Below the pieces are notes generated by a model, which did no database searches, was not told where the DNA came from, and was given only the letters and a program-made list of their open reading frames with translations. A stretch of 7,232 bases of DNA from RYN-431 sp036388295 (GTDB taxonomy: Bacteria; Planctomycetota; Phycisphaerae; Tepidisphaerales; Tepidisphaeraceae). Numbering within the stretch: the first letter of the stretch is position 1; every line of letters begins with the position of its first letter. Shown here one piece after another: positions 1 to 5,500 of this stretch. The position numbers and the translations under genes are program-made. The stretch lies in contig DASVSC010000291.1 in assembly GCA_036388295.1 (NCBI GenBank), positions 1 to 7,232 of the forward strand, written 5' to 3'.

Positions 1-2
1 GC

Positions 3-2087
3 GTCGAAGACCGGCGCTGGCACCAGCGCCGGGACGGCACCCGCTTTTTCGCCAACGGCACGATGCGGTCGATCCGGGACAAAAGCGGCGACCTCATCGG
101 CTTCGTCAAAGTCTGCCGCGACGACACCGCCCGACTCCTCGGTGAGGAAGAACGCGCCCATCTGGCCGAGCAGCGCCGTCTGGCGCTCGACGCCGCGCGG
201 CTGGGGTGGTGGCAGATGGATCTGGCGACCGGCTGGGGCGTGGTCGACGAAGGATTCGCCCGCATCTTCGGCGTGCCGAGCGGGCCGATCGACGTCGAGG
301 CGTCGAAGGCGCTGCTCCACCCGGACGACCGCGACCGCGTCGCCGCCGCCGTCGAAGCCACGTTGCGCCCCGAGAACGCGCAGCCGTACGAAATCGAATA
401 CCGCATCCGACGCCCCGACGGCCCGGTCCGCTGGATCGCCGCCACCGGCCGCGTCATTTACGGCGACGGCGCCGGCCCGCCGCGCCCCGTCAGCTTCGTC
501 GGCACCGTCGCCGACATCACCGAAGCCAAGGCCGCCGCCATGGCGCTGGCCGCGAGCGAAGCGTCGTTCCGCGAACTGGCCGACGCGATGCCGCAGATCG
601 TCTTCGCCGCCACGCCCGACGGCCATGTCGATTACTTCAATCGCCAATGGTACGACTACACCGGCTTGCCCGAGGGCGCGATCGGCTTTGAGCATTGGCA
701 GCACGTGCACAAGCCGGACATGCTGCCGGAGGTGACGCGCGTCTGGCAGGTAGCGCTGGCGGCCGGGTCGACGTACGAACTGGAATACCCGCTGCGCCGC
801 CACGACGGGCAGTTCCGCTGGCACCTCGGCCGCGCCCGGCCCGTCAAAGATGACAGCGGGCGCGTCGTCCGCTGGTTCGGCACGAACACCGACATTCACG
901 ACCAGAAGCGCCTCCGCGAAGAGGCCGAGGCCGCGCGGCGTCACGCCGAAGAGGCGGGCCGGCTGAAGGATGAGTTCCTCGCCACGGTCAGCCATGAGCT
1001 GCGTACGCCGTTGTCGGCGATCGTCGGCTGGTCGCACCTGCTGGAAGGCGGCCGCTCCGACCCGGCCACGCTGAACGAAGGGCTGAGCGTAATCCACCGC
1101 AATGCCCAGGCGCAGTCGCAGCTGATCGAAGATATTCTTGATGTCTCGCGCATCACCACGGGCAAGCTGCGGCTGCACTCGCGTCCCGTAGGCCTGCGCG
1201 AGCCGATCGAGGCCGCCATCGCCACTGTCCGCACCGCCGCCGACGCCAAGGGCGTGGCCGTCGCGCTCGACCTCGACGGCAACACCCGCTTGCTGGGCGA
1301 CCCGGACCGTTTGCAGCAGATTTTCTGGAACCTGCTGGCCAATGCCATCAAGTTCACACCCCCGGGCGGCCGTGTGGCCGTTCGGCAATGGCGTGAGGAG
1401 ACACGGGCCGTCGTCACCGTCGCCGACACCGGCCGCGGCATCGGCCCGGAGTTCCTGCCGTACGTCTTCGACCGCTTTCGCCAGGCCGACATGACCACCA
1501 CGCGCCGCCACGGCGGCCTGGGCTTGGGCCTGTCGATCGTGCGTCACCTCGTCGATCTGCACGGCGGCCACGTCAGCGTCACCAGCGACGGCGACGGTCA
1601 CGGCAGCACGTTCCGGGTCGACCTCCCGCTGCACGCCGCTGTGCCATCGGACGCGGAAACGCCCGCCTCCGACCAAGCCGGCCCGAACGGCAGCACGTCC
1701 ACGCCCCTGAAGGGCCGGCGGGTGCTGGTGCTGGAAGACGAGGTTGACACCCGCCGCGTTCTGGAAGCGGCTTTGACGCGCGACGGCGCAGCGGTCGCTT
1801 CCGCATCGAGCGTGCAGGACGCGATGGACTTGCTGGCGCGCGAAGATTCGTTCGACGCGGTCGTCAGCGACATCGGCCTGCCCGACGAGGACGGCTACGC
1901 CTTCGTCCGCCGCTTGCGTGCGGGCGAAGCCGAGCGCGGATCGCCGCGCCTTCCCGCGATCGCCCTGACGGCCTACACCCGCACCAGCGACCGCAGCGCC
2001 GTCCTCGCCGCCGGCTTCGACCTGTTCCTGCCCAAGCCGGTGAGTCCGAGTGAACTGCGGGTGGCGCTGTTGGAATTACTTGGATAA
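3..2087 (+). CDS. PAS-domain hybrid sensor histidine kinase with C-terminal receiver (5' end missing)
   Basis: A cytoplasmic signalling kinase that would autophosphorylate on histidine and pass the phosphate to its own receiver domain. The frame is open from base 3, upstream of the first ATG at 63, and those codons read as the end of a PAS/PAC unit (RRDGTRFFANG), so the gene begins before the window. Visible residues, counted from base 3: PAC end 1-42; PAS 60-175; PAS 185-298, with YFNRQWYDYTGL; charged Ala/Glu/Arg helix 298-325, probably a coiled coil; HisKA with SHELRTPLSAI, phospho-acceptor His331 (codon 993-995); HATPase_c with N-box NLLANAIKFT (443-452), G1 DTGRGIG (475-481), F-box VFDRFRQAD and G2 GGLGLGL (504-510). 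A Pro/Ser/Thr-rich linker (about 545-570) leads to the receiver: acidic pair Glu578-Asp579, phospho-acceptor Asp623 in SDIGLPDEDGY (codon 1869-1871), Thr656 and Lys678. All catalytic motifs are intact. No membrane segment appears in this part. No separate regulator or Hpt gene is visible, so signal and output are unknown. Confidence 0.96.
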   Translation, partial: VEDRRWHQRRDGTRFFANGTMRSIRDKSGDLIGFVKVCRDDTARLLGEEERAHLAEQRRLALDAARLGWWQMDLATGWGVVDEGFARIFGVPSGPIDVEASKALLHPDDRDRVAAAVEATLRPENAQPYEIEYRIRRPDGPVRWIAATGRVIYGDGAGPPRPVSFVGTVADITEAKAAAMALAASEASFRELADAMPQIVFAATPDGHVDYFNRQWYDYTGLPEGAIGFEHWQHVHKPDMLPEVTRVWQVALAAGSTYELEYPLRRHDGQFRWHLGRARPVKDDSGRVVRWFGTNTDIHDQKRLREEAEAARRHAEEAGRLKDEFLATVSHELRTPLSAIVGWSHLLEGGRSDPATLNEGLSVIHRNAQAQSQLIEDILDVSRITTGKLRLHSRPVGLREPIEAAIATVRTAADAKGVAVALDLDGNTRLLGDPDRLQQIFWNLLANAIKFTPPGGRVAVRQWREETRAVVTVADTGRGIGPEFLPYVFDRFRQADMTTTRRHGGLGLGLSIVRHLVDLHGGHVSVTSDGDGHGSTFRVDLPLHAAVPSDAETPASDQAGPNGSTSTPLKGRRVLVLEDEVDTRRVLEAALTRDGAAVASASSVQDAMDLLAREDSFDAVVSDIGLPDEDGYAFVRRLRAGEAERGSPRLPAIALTAYTRTSDRSAVLAAGFDLFLPKPVSPSELRVALLELLG

Positions 2088-2330
2088 TCAGCGGCGATCG
2101 GACGTAGTGCGGAATTGATCCCGACCTGCGGCAAACGCGTACGTGCTGCCTGATGCGTCTTAGTCTTCGATGCGCCAATTCGGAACTCACGGTTCGCCGA
2201 GGCCGCGGGCCTGTCGCTTTATCTGGTGCATGAGCCGCTGAACTACCCGACCCTGCCGCGGGGCGACTGTCGCCAATGCGAAGGCTGCGCCGTCGCGCGA
2301 TGGCAGAGCCATACCACCGTGTGTCATGCA

Positions 2331-2364
2331 GTGCTCACCTGTTCAGGTGAGTACGTCTTTTATT
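2331..2364 (+). terminator. Candidate intrinsic (Rho-independent) terminator
   Basis: The arm GTGCTCACCT (2331-2340) pairs with AGGTGAGTAC (2345-2354) around the loop GTTC. This gives a 10-bp stem with one G-T wobble, followed by the T-rich tract TCTTTTATT (2356-2364). It lies about 245 bases after the kinase stop and 160 bases before the giant gene, so it could end kinase transcription or shape the giant gene's leader. The T tract is interrupted and the distance from the kinase stop is long, which lowers confidence. Confidence 0.5.
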
Positions 2365-2403
2365 GTCGAGTTCAGGCGACTGGCGAAGGCAAATATTTCA
2401 TCC

Positions 2404-2431
2404 TTGACCGCACGAAACGCATTTGTAGGCT
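2404..2431 (+). promoter_or_regulatory. Weak sigma-70-like promoter candidate for the giant gene
   Basis: TTGACC (2404-2409) matches five of six bases of the -35 consensus. With a 16-base spacer it is followed by TAGGCT (2426-2431), a poor -10 match (three of six). It lies downstream of the terminator candidate and about 90 bases ahead of the ATG at 2522, a sensible position, but the sequence match alone is weak. Confidence 0.2.
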
Positions 2432-2454
2432 TCGTCCCATAACACCGCGGGAAT

Positions 2455-2469
2455 GACCGCTTCGTGGTC
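2455..2469 (+). other. Small hairpin in the presumed 5' leader
   Basis: GACCGC (2455-2460) pairs with GTGGTC (2464-2469), with one G-T wobble, around a TTC loop; a T-G pair at 2454/2470 can extend it. It sits about 50 bases before the chosen start of the giant gene. No T tract follows, so it is not a terminator. I matched it to no known riboswitch. Confidence 0.3.
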
Positions 2470-2500
2470 GGCCCTCTACCCGGTGCTCACTTCGTCTGAC

Positions 2501-2508
2501 AGGGAAGG
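2501..2508 (+). promoter_or_regulatory. Weak ribosome-binding site for the giant gene
   Basis: The purine-rich AGGGAAGG is a partial Shine-Dalgarno match 13 bases before ATG 2522, a slightly long spacing. The bases in between (GGCAGAG) are also purine-rich. The start at 2522 is chosen mainly because it puts the LEIRRLL motif about 20 residues from the N-terminus. An in-frame ATG at 2453 has no better site. Confidence 0.35.
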
Positions 2509-2521
2509 CAGGCAGAGAATC

Positions 2522-5500
2522 ATGGCACGTATTTCGAAAGCCGTTGCGCAAGCGGTCCGTCCGGTCGTTGAACAGTTGGAAATTCGTCGTCTGTTGACGA
2601 CGGTGACCCTGACTGCGGATGGGAGCGAAGACAACGTCGGCTACGTTGCTGTTCTAAATGCCGGCACCAACAACATTGACTTCTCGGTCAATGGCGTGCT
2701 GACCCAGTCCGTTCCGGCCACCCAGCTTTCGCGCGTGGTAATCGTAGACACAGGCACCGGAACTGATGATCTCTACATCAACACGCCCGGAATCGCGTTC
2801 GCCTTGGAAGCCAATGTGCCTAACGGGCTTTGGGTGCACGCGAACAAGGGCGGCATCACGATTGACAGCAGTCAGACGCTTTTCGCTGTCGAGATTGAGG
2901 CCGGTGCCAGTATGAATATGGTCGGTGCGGGGACCGCTTTGACTGCCAACTCCGTGTCAGTCGCGGGTCAATTCCAGCATTCGGCCGGGCTGCTCAAGAC
3001 CTCCAGCCTGCAGATTGCCCAGTCGGGTTCCTTCCTCGACGCCGGCGGATCCATCGGCCATGCGTCGGGCGTCACGATCAACAACGTCGGCACCTTCAAA
3101 GCCGCTTTCGCCGGATCGCTCGCGGGCACCACCGGCACGTTCTACAACGCCGGCCACTTCATCAGCGACGTGGGCAGCGGCCAGACGGCCACCGTTAGCA
3201 TGTCGTTCGTTAATTATGGCATGAGCTTCAATTTGGTCAGCGGAACGCTTCGACTGCTCAGTTCGTTCGACACTTGGTCCGACTTGTCGATCGACGGCAC
3301 TGCCGGAACGTTGCGCGTCCCGAGTTACAATAATACAGCTGGACAGATCACGCAGACCGGCGGCACATTCACGGTCGACACCGAGTTCTGGCATGGCGAC
3401 CACTACGCGAGCGGTGCCAGCTACACGTTGACTGGCGGTCGGTTTAATGCAGCGACTTTTGCCGTCGGCTGCTTCAGCAACAACGTGGTCTTCAACCAGA
3501 GCGGCGGATCACTGCACATCAGCGGTGATGCGATCGTTGGCATGATTGCGAACAACGCAGTCTGGAACCAGACCGGCGGTGCCAATGTAATCAACAATCT
3601 GGTCCTCGGCTCATGGGCCGGCACAGGCGGTACGGTCAACCTAAGCGGCGGCAGCATCACCGCCAATCAAGCGAACATTGGCTTCGGCGGAACGCCCGGA
3701 ACCTTCAACCTGTCCGGCACGGGCGTGCTCACTGTACAGACTGAGCGCGTCGGCTCGTGGAGCGGAACGGGCGTGTTCAATCAAACCGGTGGCACGCACA
3801 ACGTCGCCGAGCTACGGATCGGCGACGTTCTCGACGGCAACGGCACGTACAACCTCTCCGGCGGCACACTCAACAGCGAAACCCAATTCATTGCCGTGGC
3901 GAGCTATCAGCAGGGCCTTGTCCGCGGCACATTCCGCCAGACCGGCGGCGCGAACAATGTGTCCAATGAAATCATCATGGCATACCGCGGTTCGGCGATC
4001 GCGAACTACGAAATGAGCGGCGGCACACTTAACGTGCCACGACTCGGCGTCGGCCAAGGGCAGCAGGCGACCTTCACGCAAACCGCCGGGCAGACCGTGA
4101 TCAGCAACGCCTTAGTTGTTGGTGATGTGAATGGACAATCGGGTGCTTTCAATTTGAGTGGCGGTTCGGTGTCGGTGGGAGCGACTGCTTTTATCGGCCA
4201 CGCGTCGAATGGCACGATGAACCACAGCGGTGGTTCTCTTGTGGTTGCGGAAAATTTGTACGTGGCCGGCTCCGGGCGTTACGGCCCCAATCCGCTCGCG
4301 GACGCCACCTACAACCTGTCGGGGTCGGGGCAAGTCAGCGCCAGCAACCTTTATGTCGGTTACAGCGGCAACGGCGAGTTCAATCAAACCGGCGGCTCGC
4401 TGAGCCTGAACGGCTACATCGCCTTGAACGGCCCGAGCGGAACAACCGGCGAGTTCAATCGCACGGGCGGAACGTACAACAACAAGCCGATCATTAATGT
4501 CGTAACGCCATCGATCAATGGACTCGCGCTAGTCGATGAGGGATCGTCGTATCGCCTGAACCTGTCAGCCTCCAGTGGAGTGGGAGCATTTGACGTCAAC
4601 CGTTGGCACATCGGTTGGGGCGACCAAAGCAACGAAGTGGTCTATTGGAATGCGCCCTACGCAGATCACACCTACATGGTCGGCGGGAATATTTACACGA
4701 TAAACGCCGCTGCCAGCGGCGGCGGGATGAGTAATCCGGCTCCACCCGTCCAGGTCGCAGTCGCGGCTGTACCCGCAACCACGCAGCCGATCGCGGATAA
4801 GACTGTCGTAGCGGGTGAAGACCTTACCGTAACCATCCCCTTCACCTATCCCGGCCTCACGCGAAGCCATACGGTAAGAATTGATTGGGGCGACGGCGTT
4901 ATCGAGACCAGCGGCATCGGCTCAAACATATCGGTTCAGGAAGAGGATACGGAAAACACCGGCACGATCTCGGCTCGCCATATTTACCAAACCGGCGGAC
5001 GGTATGATGCCGTCGTCACCATCATCGATGACCGTGGCGTATCGTCCAGCCAGGCAATGCGGGTCGAGGCCAGCTATGTCGCACCGGATTTTTCTCTTTC
5101 TTTCGCACCCACCACGCTCATTGAGGGACAGACGGCCACGCTGAAAATGACGGCATCCGGGCCGGGCGCGATCGGCGTTACCGCCTGGAAAGTGGATTGG
5201 GGCGACGGGAACATCATCACCTACCCCGGACGCACCGCCACTGCAGACGCGAGTGAAGCCAGATCCACCGTTTTCCACGCCTATAAAGCCGCGGGTTCAT
5301 ACCGCATTCGGGCGTGGGCTTACGATTCGGGTCCCACGGCACACGCCGTAGGCACGGTCACCGCCACCGTTACGCCGCCCATCGAACGCACGGGCGGTGC
5401 TGGGTTGTCGATTCGTACCGCGTCGACCGGCGCGGTCGGGTCTGTATTGCTCCTGCAAGCCGTTCGCGGCATGGAATCAGCCTCCACGGTGTCGCCAGAC

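Larger units (their letters stand above)
2154..2456 (+). pseudogene. Small Cys-rich open frame, doubtful gene or remnant
   Basis: The frame is open from just after a TGA at 2151-2153 to TGA 2454-2456. The longest possible product starts at GTG 2226 and has 76 residues, seven of them Cys, including a CxxCxxC cluster. I do not recognise it as a family. Before the GTG the same frame reads AGLSLYLVHEPLNY (2205-2246), which faintly resembles the SYSLYLVHxP segment of acyltransferase-3 membrane enzymes. This could be a decayed gene end or chance. A terminator-like hairpin lies inside the frame, there is no good ribosome-binding site, and composition is unlike the kinase gene. These points argue against a working gene. 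Confidence 0.15.
2088..2521. other. Intergenic region between the kinase and giant-protein genes
   Basis: About 434 bases with no convincing gene. It contains an intrinsic-terminator candidate (2331-2364), a second hairpin in the presumed leader (2455-2469), weak promoter and ribosome-binding candidates for the giant gene, and a small Cys-rich open frame ending at 2456. The 10-base words GTTCAGGTGA (2341) and GTTCAGGCGA (2370) differ at one base. The octamer GTGCTCAC occurs at 2331 and again at 2483. Nothing in the first 100 bases after the kinase stop stands out. Confidence 0.7.

Noticed and set aside
142..735. Two plus-strand open frames overlapping the PAS domains (142-735 and 206-691)
   Set aside because: Both give Arg/Pro/Ser-rich low-complexity products in the wrong frame, while the overlapping kinase frame has intact domains.
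941..1501. 186-codon minus-strand open frame opposite the kinase core
   Set aside because: It mirrors the HisKA/HATPase coding sequence, is rich in Ser/Arg/Pro and has no family signature; a typical shadow frame in G+C-rich DNA.
2200..2220. Short G+C hairpin AGGCC-GCG-GGCCT followed by GTCGCTTT
   Set aside because: Only 5 bp with a 3-base loop and no clean T tract; weaker than the hairpin at 2331-2354 and common by chance in such DNA.
2281..2521. Possible riboswitch (for example cyclic-di-GMP type) in the leader
   Set aside because: I could not match the conserved sequence blocks of that or another class I know; only simple hairpins are present.
3353..4471. CRISPR array suggested by the regular roughly 72-base period
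   Set aside because: Repeats are conserved at protein level only, DNA units are divergent and the region is an open coding frame, so this is a protein repeat.
3421..5278. Several minus-strand frames of 60-118 codons under the solenoid and PKD region
   Set aside because: All are antisense to the giant gene, have no ribosome-binding site or motif, and their number is expected from stop-poor repetitive coding DNA.
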